NCBI GenBank assembly: GCA_947259885.1
Contig: CAMYNW010000004.1
Span: 62,001-126,000 of the forward strand
DNA from: an uncultured Gammaproteobacteria bacterium
GTDB taxonomy: Bacteria > Pseudomonadota > Gammaproteobacteria > Arenicellales > Poriferihabitantaceae
Length of the DNA stretch: 64,000 bases
Direction: 5' to 3'
Each line of letters opens with the position of its first letter. Within the stretch, counting starts at the first letter, position 1. A program made the position numbers and the translations under genes. Positions 50,700 to 59,516 of this stretch are shown in pieces. A model generated the notes under the pieces. The model was not told the DNA's origin. It did not search any database and was given only the letters and a program-made list of their open reading frames with translations.

Positions 50700-52898
50700 A
50701 TGCCATTTCCAGATTCAGCTCGAGTGAGTCTGCAACCTTCCCAAAACTCAACACCACCGGAGCTACCGGTGCGTTATTACCTGGATCACTTCAACGAATT
50801 TCTTGGCGTGATAGAGGACCGGTATACCCATGTGTTGGAGCCGACTCATGCAAGTTTCATAGACGATTTTAGGCATCTCAATGGCGATGCCCAATGTCTC
50901 TATGTTCGAATGCTGAATCGGCGTGGCCGCCTGTTTGACAGCCGACGGTTCAAGTATCCGGAGATTGATGACATTCCTGCACAATTGATACGGTTGAGAG
51001 AGTCTGGTTTTTCTAGATCGGTGGCTCAGGATGATCTTAAACAATGGTTCGAGTTGATAACACGAGACGCACTGCTGGATTTAATCAGCCACCAGTGTTC
51101 TCCAGGTAGCTTTCGTCGCAGCTGGTCCAAGTCGGCCCTGGTCGAATTTGCGCAGGGTAATGTGAGTTTTAAGCATCCATCGATGGCGCCAGCTAAAGAA
51201 CCTTACGTGGTGCAAACGAGATGTGAGCAGATTGGTTATCTGCTTTTTCTCTATTTTGGAAAGTTTGAATCGGGATTATCCCGATTCACTTTGCGGGATC
51301 TTGGTGTGGTCAAAACGTCTAGTTTTAAGAAAACCTTCGAGCCTCGTTTTGACGATAAAGATTCCGCAGTTAGCACATGGTTCTATTGCCAAAAATTAAG
51401 TGATGTCCAATCTATAGAACCTAAGGATTATGAAAAGGTTGCAGACACTATCATCACTTGGCCAGATGCCGTCGGAGAACAATCGAGGCTAATGCGTCAG
51501 CAAACTATCTACCGGCTTGGAGAACAGGTGGAGAAGTACGGAAACAAGGAGTTAGCTGCGAATATATACCAACAATCCGATGGCTGGCCGGCAAGTGAAA
51601 GGCTGATCCGGCTGATGTATCTAAGTGGAGATCGCGACCAGGCTTGCACTCGATTGGAGCGTATGATTGACGATCCGTCATGCGATGAAGAACTGCTCTT
51701 TGCAACGGATTTTTACCAGCGCAAGTTTCACAAGAAACGTACCAGCCGAATCACCGATATTTTGCGTAACGGTGCGGTCATCAATCTCGACGAATGCCAT
51801 CGCGATGCTCCGGAGCAAGGCGCTGCAGACTACTTTCGGTCTCATGGCGCTCAGGTGTTTCACACTGAAAACAGATTGTGGAAGAAACTATTCGGACTGC
51901 TGTTTTGGGAAATACTTTATAAAAATGAGGCTTCTGCGATCTACAATGATTTTGAAAAGCGCCCGAAAGACTTGGAGACCGGCACATTTTATGCACGTTT
52001 TAATTCGAAGATAGAGAAAATTCTATCCGATCTTAAAGACTCCGACACCACCCTTCGGACCTTACTTTCCACCGTCACCCGAGAATACGGCGCTGCTAAT
52101 AGCCTCTTCCGCTGGAATTCCAATATGATGGATGAAATTCGCGTATTTCTTTCTAACGCTCCTTCAAGTGCCGTAGCCTGTATTCTTCGTCGCATGGCCC
52201 AGGACTACGCTGGTAACCACTCGGGTTTTCCGGACCTACTAGTGGTTGAGCAAAATCGCTTACGCTTCATTGAGGTAAAGGCTGAGGGTGACCAGCTCCG
52301 CCGTAACCAGCTAAAGCAATTTGTCGCAATGGAGCAAGCTGGATTCCTGGTAGAGGTCAATCGAATTGAGTGGGTGGTTGATCCTGAACAAGTTTATGTG
52401 GTGGTAGACATTGAGACCACGGGCAGACGGTCGGCGTCGAATCGAATCACAGAGATTGCTGCTGTCAAAATGCAGCATGGCGAAGTGCTCGACCGTTGGC
52501 AGTCTTTGATCAATCCGTGTCGCTCGATACCGCGAAATATCACTGATCTAACAGGAATCAGTAATGAAATGGCCGCCGATGCGCCTGTATTTGCCGAGAT
52601 TGCTGAAGATTTCAGGGCCTTCACTGAGGGCGCGGTATTTGTTGCCCATAACGTCCGATTTGACTATAGTTTTATAGGAGACGAATATCGGCGATTACAA
52701 CAGACCTATCAACGACCGACCTTGTGTAGCTGCGCGCAGATGCGCAAATGTTACCCGGGATTCAAATCCTACAGCCTTAAAAATCTGTGTGAGAAGTTTG
52801 AAATTAGTCTTGAGTCGCATCACAGGGCGATGTGTGATGCCGAAGCGGCAGCTGAATTGCTGACGTTGATAAACCAAAAAAGAACCGTTCAGAACTAA
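50700..52898 (+). CDS. FAN1-like VRR-NUC nuclease fused to a DEDDh exonuclease
   Basis: A 732-residue DNA repair nuclease with two catalytic domains. The N-terminal part matches bacterial FAN1: RYYLDHFNEFLGVIEDRYTH, LYVRMLNRRGRLFDSRRFKYPEI, and a helical TPR-like middle. The VRR-NUC active site is PDLLVVEQNRLRFIEVKAEG with D512, E525 and K527. From about residue 565 a DnaQ-type 3'-5' exonuclease follows, with D570/E572 in VVVDIETTGR, D655 in AHNVRFDYSF, and H708-x4-D713 in HHRAMCDAEAA. FAN1 cuts 5' flaps and unhooks interstrand crosslinks; the fused exonuclease would trim the ends. ATG 50700 chosen; GTG 50688 is possible. Confidence 0.85.
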   Translation: MPFPDSARVSLQPSQNSTPPELPVRYYLDHFNEFLGVIEDRYTHVLEPTHASFIDDFRHLNGDAQCLYVRMLNRRGRLFDSRRFKYPEIDDIPAQLIRLRESGFSRSVAQDDLKQWFELITRDALLDLISHQCSPGSFRRSWSKSALVEFAQGNVSFKHPSMAPAKEPYVVQTRCEQIGYLLFLYFGKFESGLSRFTLRDLGVVKTSSFKKTFEPRFDDKDSAVSTWFYCQKLSDVQSIEPKDYEKVADTIITWPDAVGEQSRLMRQQTIYRLGEQVEKYGNKELAANIYQQSDGWPASERLIRLMYLSGDRDQACTRLERMIDDPSCDEELLFATDFYQRKFHKKRTSRITDILRNGAVINLDECHRDAPEQGAADYFRSHGAQVFHTENRLWKKLFGLLFWEILYKNEASAIYNDFEKRPKDLETGTFYARFNSKIEKILSDLKDSDTTLRTLLSTVTREYGAANSLFRWNSNMMDEIRVFLSNAPSSAVACILRRMAQDYAGNHSGFPDLLVVEQNRLRFIEVKAEGDQLRRNQLKQFVAMEQAGFLVEVNRIEWVVDPEQVYVVVDIETTGRRSASNRITEIAAVKMQHGEVLDRWQSLINPCRSIPRNITDLTGISNEMAADAPVFAEIAEDFRAFTEGAVFVAHNVRFDYSFIGDEYRRLQQTYQRPTLCSCAQMRKCYPGFKSYSLKNLCEKFEISLESHHRAMCDAEAAAELLTLINQKRTVQN

Positions 52899-52912
52899 AA
52901 AGGGGGTAATCG

Positions 52913-53791
52913 ATGCCAGAAATAGAGAAGATAAAAAACCTGCCCTGTTGGCAACAGCCAGTGGTGGTCGAGCCATTGAGCGGGGGCATGACAAATCTTA
53001 ACTTCAGGGTCCAGGAGCGCGACAAGAATTTTGTAGTAAGGCTGGGGGATGATGTGCCCGAGCATTTGCTGTGGCGTGAAAACGAAGGTGTAACTTCTCA
53101 GGTGGCGGCTGATTGTGGTTTCTCGCCGAGAGTGATTTATCGTGAACCTGGGGTATTGGTCATTGATTATATTGAGGGCAAAGTCTTTTCAGAGAGAGAT
53201 GTTCGTGATCCATCTAACCAGAAACGGCTAGTTAACATGTTACATCGGTTTCATACTGAAATGCCTCAAAGATTTAATGGTTACCCGGTTTTGTTCTGGG
53301 TCTTCCAGGTGTTGCGGCACTATCGCAATATGTTAGAACAGAGAGACAGTTCATACCTTAAACAAGTACCAGATTTGATGAAGATCTCGGAACGCCTTGA
53401 GAAAGCAGTGGGGCCGGTAGATCTTGTTTTCGGTCACAATGACCTCTTGCCGGCAAATTTTATTGATGACGGCGAGAGAATTTGGTTGATTGATTTTGAC
53501 TATGCGGGATTCAACAGCCCACTGTTTGATCTGGCGAACCTGGCATCGAATAGTGAGTATGTGGAGGCTAGTGAGAAAAATATGCTGGAGCAATACTTTA
53601 CGCATCAAGTAGATGATCAACTCTGGTATCGATACTCCGCGATGAAATGCGCGTCTCTTTTGCGGGAAACGATGTGGTCTATGGTATCTGAAATTTATTC
53701 CAAGATTGATTTTGACTACGCGACGTATACGCGCGGAAATGAGCAGCGGTTTGAGCGGGCATACGGTGAATTCACGAGCCAGTTCGGATGA
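52913..53791 (+). CDS. choline/ethanolamine kinase-like phosphotransferase
   Basis: A 292-residue protein of the APH/choline kinase fold. The nucleotide loop is EPLSGGMTNLNFRV near 22-35, the Lys region FVVRLGDD, the catalytic Brenner motif VFGHNDLLPANFIDDGE, and the metal-binding IWLIDFDYAGFNSPLFDLANLASN. The latter two are characteristic of choline kinases including LicA. It would phosphorylate choline, ethanolamine or a related alcohol. Its ATG follows a GGGGGTAATCG site 15 bases after the FAN1-like stop. It is convergent with the frameshifted kinase module, only four bases away. Confidence 0.82.
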   Translation: MPEIEKIKNLPCWQQPVVVEPLSGGMTNLNFRVQERDKNFVVRLGDDVPEHLLWRENEGVTSQVAADCGFSPRVIYREPGVLVIDYIEGKVFSERDVRDPSNQKRLVNMLHRFHTEMPQRFNGYPVLFWVFQVLRHYRNMLEQRDSSYLKQVPDLMKISERLEKAVGPVDLVFGHNDLLPANFIDDGERIWLIDFDYAGFNSPLFDLANLASNSEYVEASEKNMLEQYFTHQVDDQLWYRYSAMKCASLLRETMWSMVSEIYSKIDFDYATYTRGNEQRFERAYGEFTSQFG

Positions 53792-53795
53792 TTCT

Positions 53796-55221
53796 TCAGT
53801 CTATTCTCCAGTTGTGGGAATACGATACGGCCTGACGAAATCGGTCCAAATGCCGCCGTGCGTCGCCCCCGGGTTGATAGATGATCACAGGCTGGTCTAA
53901 GTCTGGGTTGGATTTAATCTTCGCTCCTGCGAGTCGCGCGGTTCCTGCCGCGGTAAGTTCTGCAAACTCCTGAACCACGACTTGTTTTTCTAACGCGTCG
54001 GCCAGAAACTGGCAGAAGTAGGGATTTGCCGTGACGCCACCATCCACCGAAATGGTGTCTCCCGTAGGGATAAAGCCGCTCATCGCATCGATCACTTCCA
54101 CAGCCCGCAGGGCGACCCCTTCGAGCACTGCCTGCAACCATATCCAGAGGGCCGGTATCCAGTGACAGACCAATCCACAAACCCTTAGCTCGACGGTCCC
54201 AGTAGGGGCAGGCGAGTCCAGACAATGCTGGGACGAAAACCGTACCGCGTTCGATTGCAGCGGGTGCTGTAAACTGATTAATATGTTCAAAAGAATCAAA
54301 TAGTCCAAGTGATCGGGCCCAGTTGATCGCGGAACCCGCGCAGTAGACGCCACCATCCAGTGCGTAAACCGGTGCCTGGTCCTTGAACTGCCAGACTATG
54401 GTCGGCAGAAAACTCTTTTCGGGAGATTTGAGGGGTTTATTGCCTGTGACTACCAGAGCAAAAGCGCCGGTCCCGAACGTGATTTTAGCATCGCCGCTGT
54501 CCCTGCAGCCGTGCCCAAAAGGCGATGCCTGCTGATCCACGATGCTCGCGGTTACCGGAATCTGTCTGCCTCGGCTCTCTAGGTTGCCAAAGTCGCCAGT
54601 GGACGCGACCACTTGGGGAAGCGCATTTAAAGGCACTTCAAAAAGTTCGCATAATTCTGGATCCCACTGCCCCGATTCAAGGTTGAGCAGGGAGGTACGT
54701 GACGCAGTGGTGATATCGGTTACAAAACGACCTGTAAGGCGGTCAAGAAAGTAAGCATCGGTTGTGCCCAACCTCAATCTCCCTTTGGCGTAAAGAGATT
54801 GTGCTTGCGGAATATGCTTGAATATCCATGCGAGCTTTGATGCGGAAAAATAGGAATCGAGCGGCAACGAAGCTTTATTCAGCGCGATACTCTCAAATCC
54901 GGCTGCTTTAAGTGTCTCGATGACATTCTGAGTGCGATTGTCTTGCCATACGATAATCGGCGAAATCGCCGATTTAGAATTTGCATCCCATGCCAGGCAG
55001 CTTTCACCTTGATTATCGATGCCGATAGCGGAAACCTCTGGGCAGCTGTCAATGCAGGCTTGAATATTACCAATCAGTTCTTCAGGGTCGTGCTCGACCC
55101 ATCCAGCCCGAGGATAAAACTGTTTGTGTTCGAGTACCTTGCTAATCCGGCTGCAACCCGTTTGATCCACCTCCAAAGCTCGTGTGCTAGTCGTGCCCTG
55201 GTCAATAGCGAGAATTGTCAT
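53796..55221 (-). pseudogene. glycerol kinase-like FGGY kinase, one frameshift
   Basis: From ATG 55221 the frame reads MTILAIDQGTTSTRALEVDQ and continues with RAGWVEHDPEEL, IGIDNQGESCLAWD, IIVWQDNRTQNV, SYFSASKLAWI and GLWIGLSLDTGPLDM, which is glycerol-kinase-like. It then leaves the family and stops at 53914. The correct continuation LQAVLEGVALRAVEVIDAM, DTISVDGGVTANPYFCQFLA is in another frame ending at 53796. Removing one C at 54138-54139 joins them into 474 residues. The kinase of this module is therefore broken, or the base is a sequencing error. Substrate glycerol is likely but other polyols are possible. Confidence 0.8.
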
Positions 55222-55261
55222 GGCAAATTGACCTGTCTAGTGATGAAAAACAGTGACTGTT

Positions 55262-56527
55262 TTAATTCGTATCTATGTTAAGCGCAAGGTGGTCGACAGC
55301 TGGCGGTATGACAACGGACTTTGTCGGTAACAGTATTCGACGCTCCGGTAGAGAACGGACTCGACTGCTTATCAGGGTTTCCTGATTGCCTGTGAGGCGC
55401 AGATTTCCATTGACCGCCTTGGAGACTCGTAGTTGGAAAGATGGCAGGCCCGAGAGTGTTGCCGCTGTCCTGGACACCGAAACGACCTGGGGTACTACGT
55501 ATTTGATCGCTGTATCCGCACAATAAACCGGAATTCTGATCGCTGGTGTGGGTAGCTGTGCCGCTAGACTCGCGACCACATGTCGGGCGGTTTGCACGCC
55601 CTCATACCAGCACCAACCCGCGGTCTCAACCGGCCTGACAACATTACCGCAGGTAAAATAAGTGGGATCGGAGCAGCGGCCGAACTGGTCTACAACGGGG
55701 CCGCCGGTACCTGAATCAATTTCAAGGTGTCCGTTTCGAAGCAATGCGACCTCCGGTAAGAACTGACCGGTAAAAACTACTCCGTCACATGGGATGATTT
55801 CATGCTGCCCATCGGAAGTGCGGGTATGCACTTCTTGCACCCGCTCACGACCCACAATATCCTGTATCTTGGTATTGAGCTTTAACGGAATTCCGAGGGC
55901 TTTCGCAAGCATTCCAGATCCCATCCATGCGGTTACGCGGCTTTGTGATTCCGAAATTGCCGCTGGCCTGATCCCAGCATGTCTGCAGGTCAATAGTGCG
56001 GAAAATGAAACCAGCTCGGTACCAACGATTATTGGTCGCCGGAAAGGCGTCTTATTCTGCAGGTAAACCATAGATTGCAGAGCACCCGTTGTAGTGATAC
56101 CCATCGATCTTGAACCCGATATTAGTCTTGCAGATCGAGGTGTTTCCCTGGCGCCAGTGCTGATCACAACTCGCTCGGCATAAATTTCTCTGGTGCCGAC
56201 GGGTGAGGCAATTAAAAGTGCGCCGCTTGAACCCAATTTCACCACAGTCGTGTTCGTGAGAATTTTGACACCATGAATTCGTGCACGACGAACCAGGTTT
56301 TCAGCATAACGAGGCCCAGTGTAGTAGCGGCGAAACTCGCGAAGGCCAAACGGGGAGTGGGCGCAATGGCGTGGGATGCCACCCGCTTTGGATTCCCGCT
56401 CAATCAGTACAATATTTTCAATACCACGACGTCTGAGTTCGGTTGCGCACGCGATTCCTGCAGGTCCAGCGCCAATGACAATCACTTGATAGTGATCATG
56501 CTGGTGGAGTTCGGCGCTATTTGTCAC
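55262..56527 (-). CDS. NAD(P)/FAD-dependent oxidoreductase, partner of the GlpA-like flavoprotein
   Basis: A 421-residue two-dinucleotide-binding flavoprotein. The FAD motif is VIVIGAGPAGIACATELRRRG near 15-35, followed by GGIPRHCAHSPFGLREF, TGARETPRSARLISGSR, GVVFTGQFLPEVALL and a CGNVVRPVETAGWCWYEGVQTARHV segment near 290-320. This family accompanies GlpA-like dehydrogenases in many alpha- and gammaproteobacteria. I chose GTG 56527 because it overlaps the stop of the flavoprotein gene (GTGACAAATAG); the frame extends to 56710 only inside that gene. The C-terminal DUF1667-like tail KYVVPQ... is fused rather than separate. Confidence 0.8.
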   Translation of the reverse strand: MTNSAELHQHDHYQVIVIGAGPAGIACATELRRRGIENIVLIERESKAGGIPRHCAHSPFGLREFRRYYTGPRYAENLVRRARIHGVKILTNTTVVKLGSSGALLIASPVGTREIYAERVVISTGARETPRSARLISGSRSMGITTTGALQSMVYLQNKTPFRRPIIVGTELVSFSALLTCRHAGIRPAAISESQSRVTAWMGSGMLAKALGIPLKLNTKIQDIVGRERVQEVHTRTSDGQHEIIPCDGVVFTGQFLPEVALLRNGHLEIDSGTGGPVVDQFGRCSDPTYFTCGNVVRPVETAGWCWYEGVQTARHVVASLAAQLPTPAIRIPVYCADTAIKYVVPQVVSVSRTAATLSGLPSFQLRVSKAVNGNLRLTGNQETLISSRVRSLPERRILLPTKSVVIPPAVDHLALNIDTN

Positions 56528-57928
56528 TGTAATTCCAACCAATGTCGTTGCAAAAATGTCCCGCGGTGATTTCACTGAGCGCGGCGGTGCAGTAGAAGCC
56601 CTGGCAGCGGCCCATAGTGACCCTGGTTCGGCGCTTGAGACCTCCGAGACTTGCCACTGGAACAGGACCGCTAAGAGCCTGATCGATCTCCCTTCGAGTA
56701 ACCAGCTCACAGTGACAGACGATGCCGCCGTTATCTGGTTTTTGCCAATCTCGCTCTTGAATTTCTGTTATGGGGTTGGCGATGGGCCAGCTATAACATT
56801 CATTCGCACCTTGGTAGGTTTCCTTGCCCTGTATTATTTCGCAAACAAACTCGGCGATTCCAAGCGCCGCTGACAGGCCAGTAGAACGAATTCCTCCCAC
56901 ACTGACATAGTGATTATTGCTGTCAGAGTGAATTTGATACTCGGTGTGATCAGTGGCTGGACGCAATCCAGCATAGGTTGCAGTGATCGGTTGCTGATCC
57001 AGCCCAGGCAAAATCTGGCTTCCACGAATGGTTAACTGCCGCAGGGTTTGGGAATCAATCGAGCTGTCTTCACGACTTTCCTGTTCTTCCGCGGTGGGAC
57101 CTACCAGGACGTTACCAAACACGGTCGGACATACCACGATACCTTTAGATCGCTTGCCTGGGACCGGTAGCAAGATAGAATGACACAAGCTGAACGTTGA
57201 CTTATCGTACACCACAAACTGTCCTTTTCTTGGGCGTATATGAAAATTACTGGCGCCTGTCAGTTTCTGGTCGAGCAAATCTCCATAAAGCCCGGCACAG
57301 TTAACAATGGTCTTCCCACATATTTCTCCCATCTGAGTGTGCAACCGCCATCGATTGCCATCGAATCCGCCGTCGAGGACTTCACAATTTCTTATCAGTT
57401 GGGCACCGTTATCAACGGCCTGCAGGATGTAGGCAAAAGGAGTTGTCCAGGGATCGATAATGTATTCACCAGGGATGAGAATTCCAGCCTCTACACTTGG
57501 GGAAACTCCTGGCTCCCGAGCGAGAACTGAGTCAGACCCTAGCAGCTCTGCATTATCCACGCCGTTAATGCGTGCTTTGTTCAGAACTCCTTCAAGCAAC
57601 GCGGCCTCTTCAGTATTCCATGCCAAAACCAGTGCACCTGATTTCATCACCGGCAGACCGAGTTTCGAATGGATCTCTAGGTATCGTCGATATCCATTCG
57701 CAACGCAATGTTGCTCGATAGAACCAGGGGGGGGGCATCAAAACCTGTGTGCAGAATAGCGCTGTTTCCCTTACTGGCTCCTTCAATGATATCCGCCGAC
57801 TTTTCCACAACAACAACATTAGCGCCCATCAATCTGAGCTCCCGGGCCATAGCGCATCCAACCACCCCAGCACCGATCACGATGACGTCGTATTCCCTTG
57901 AAGGCAACTCTATAGCGGCAGTGTGCAT
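56517..57928 (-). pseudogene. GlpA-like FAD-dependent dehydrogenase, frameshifted at a C9 tract
   Basis: The first frame from ATG 57928 gives DVIVIGAGVVGCAMARELRL and KGNSAILHTGFDAPP, then is lost after the homopolymer at 57727-57735. The continuation GSIEQHCVANGYRRYLEIHS and KLGLPVMKSGALVLAW is in the frame that ends at 56517 and carries the DAO domain plus a C-terminal [2Fe-2S] domain with CHCELVTRREID and GRCQGFYC. Seven C residues instead of nine would restore one 469-residue protein. The gene is either phase-off or affected by a homopolymer read error. Its role would be glycerol-3-phosphate or related polyol-phosphate oxidation. Confidence 0.8.
57727..57735. repeat. nine-base G/C homopolymer in the GlpA-like gene
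   Basis: Nine consecutive G on the plus strand (C on the coding strand) lie where translation shifts out of frame. Reading with seven or ten C restores the protein. Such tracts are both hot spots for slippage and common sequencing-error sites. Confidence 0.8.
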
Positions 57929-57998
57929 TGCGGGCAGTGTTGTATTTTATCTTCCAACGGTGGGTGGCTGATGTAAAACGCTAAAATTGGCTTAATCC

Positions 57999-58062
57999 AT
58001 TTTACAAATAAATGACTATACGGGCAATATATATCGACTAATCGGTCATAATTTTACAAATA
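57999..58062. promoter_or_regulatory. 12-bp direct repeats in the divergent promoter region
   Basis: ATTTTACAAATA occurs at 57999-58010 and again at 58051-58062, 52 bases apart, close to five helical turns. They sit between the minus-strand flavoprotein/kinase genes and the plus-strand DeoR gene and are candidate operators for that regulator. Confidence 0.45.
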
Positions 58063-58188
58063 GGTTTGATTCTTGGTAGTACAGCTTTGATTTTTACTGA
58101 AACAGGGCCCCAAGCACAGTGGTCTTGATAATTCTGACTCTCGCTGGAATAATTCTGACTGCCCGAGTGGGCAATTTCTAATTAATAG

Positions 58189-58953
58189 TTGGTCGTGCGT
58201 CCAAAACAAAGACAATCCATGATAGCCGACTTGGTACGCCAGGTTGGTACGGTGAGTGTAGAGGAGCTGTGCACAAAGTTTACCTCCTCCGCAGAGACGA
58301 TCAGACGTGATCTGAATGCCCTCGCGGACGTCGGGAAGGTGAAGAAAATACACGGGGGAGCCACTACGCCCTTAACCGTGGGAGAAGGTCCTTTCCAGCA
58401 GCGTCTTAGAAACAATGTTGCCGCTAAGAGGGGGATTGCGAAAAAAGCCGCTGCGATTGTCTCGCCTGGGCAAACAATATTTGTCGATACCGGAACGACA
58501 ACTTTGACTTTTGCCGAGGAAATATCGGATATTGAAGGTATTACGGTGGTGACCAACTCACTTGAGATTGCCCGTTACATCGGATTACACAGCAGGGCAT
58601 CGTTAAGATTGTTTGTGCTTGGTGGCGAATACAATGCCGACAACAGGGAAACCTTTGGCCAAGAGTGTCTACATCAGCTGCGATCTTTTCGCGCCCACCA
58701 CGCCTTTATCACCGTGGGATGTGTGGACGCAGAAGCCGGTGCAACAGATTTTAACTTTGAAGAAGCGCAACTTGCCCGTGCAATGATCGCCCGCTCGAAA
58801 CGGGTTGTTATGCTGGCAGACGCGTCTAAATTCGATCGGATCGCTGGATACGAAGTCGGACCACTTGGAAAATTCGATAGCTTGGTATCCGACACAGAAC
58901 CGGGGCCTGCATTAATGCAAGCGCTGCAACGCAACGCGGTTGAAGTGATATAG
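58189..58953 (+). CDS. DeoR/GlpR-family transcriptional regulator
   Basis: A 254-residue repressor-type regulator. The DNA-binding winged helix is at 8-60 (RQSMIADLVRQVGTVSVEEL, then SAETIRRDLNALADVGKVKK, IHGGA). The C-terminal sensor domain binds a phosphorylated sugar or polyol: VDTGTTTLTFAEEI near 102-115, TVVTNSLEIARYI, LGGEYNADNRETFGQECLHQL, and DASKFDR. It starts at TTG 58189, 260 bases from the divergent flavoprotein gene, and is followed after five bases by the TRAP genes, so it most likely controls the whole module in response to glycerol-3-phosphate or a similar compound. Confidence 0.88.
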   Translation: MVVRPKQRQSMIADLVRQVGTVSVEELCTKFTSSAETIRRDLNALADVGKVKKIHGGATTPLTVGEGPFQQRLRNNVAAKRGIAKKAAAIVSPGQTIFVDTGTTTLTFAEEISDIEGITVVTNSLEIARYIGLHSRASLRLFVLGGEYNADNRETFGQECLHQLRSFRAHHAFITVGCVDAEAGATDFNFEEAQLARAMIARSKRVVMLADASKFDRIAGYEVGPLGKFDSLVSDTEPGPALMQALQRNAVEVI

Positions 58954-58958
58954 TCGCA

Positions 58959-59516
58959 ATGGACGAATCGATGCCAGAAAAACCGGAGGAGTATAAGAAT
59001 AGGATGCCGAAGTTTATTGTGAGTTATGTCAAGTACGTCGACTACGCATCAACTAAATTCGGGCGGCTTGCGATGTATTCCATTTTTCTGATGATTGGAA
59101 CACTCCTTTTGGGCGCAATCACCAGAAATATTATCAATATTCCTCTCTCTTGGACCGTGGAGCTTGCACAGTTCACGATGACGGCCTACTACATAGTGGG
59201 CGGTGCGTACTCGATGCAATTAAACGCTCATGTGCGTATGGATCTTGTTTACGATCATTGCTCCGATCGAACCAAAGCCAGGATTGACAGTTTCACAACC
59301 CTATTCCTCATATTCTATCTTGTGTGTCTGCTGGTAGGTTCAATCTCAAGTACGATCTACGCGATTGAATACGACCAACGAAAGTTTTCGCAGTGGAATC
59401 CCTCGATGATCCCGATTAAGCTCATTATGGTTTTCGGCATTATCCTGATGTTGCTGCAAACCATATCGACGTTATTCAAAGACATCGCTAAAGCCAGGGG
59501 AATGGATTTCAAATGA
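58959..59516 (+). CDS. dctQ: TRAP transporter small permease (DctQ type)
   Basis: A 185-residue membrane protein with four helices. Characteristic segments are the first helix YSIFLMIGTLLLGAITRNI, the conserved SWTVELAQFTMTAYYIVGGAYSMQLNAHVRMDLVYD near 67-102, and KFSQWNPSMIPIKLIMVFGIILMLLQ. It supports the large permease of the secondary, sodium-driven uptake system. Its stop overlaps the start of the large subunit gene by four bases (ATGA). Confidence 0.9.
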   Translation: MDESMPEKPEEYKNRMPKFIVSYVKYVDYASTKFGRLAMYSIFLMIGTLLLGAITRNIINIPLSWTVELAQFTMTAYYIVGGAYSMQLNAHVRMDLVYDHCSDRTKARIDSFTTLFLIFYLVCLLVGSISSTIYAIEYDQRKFSQWNPSMIPIKLIMVFGIILMLLQTISTLFKDIAKARGMDFK

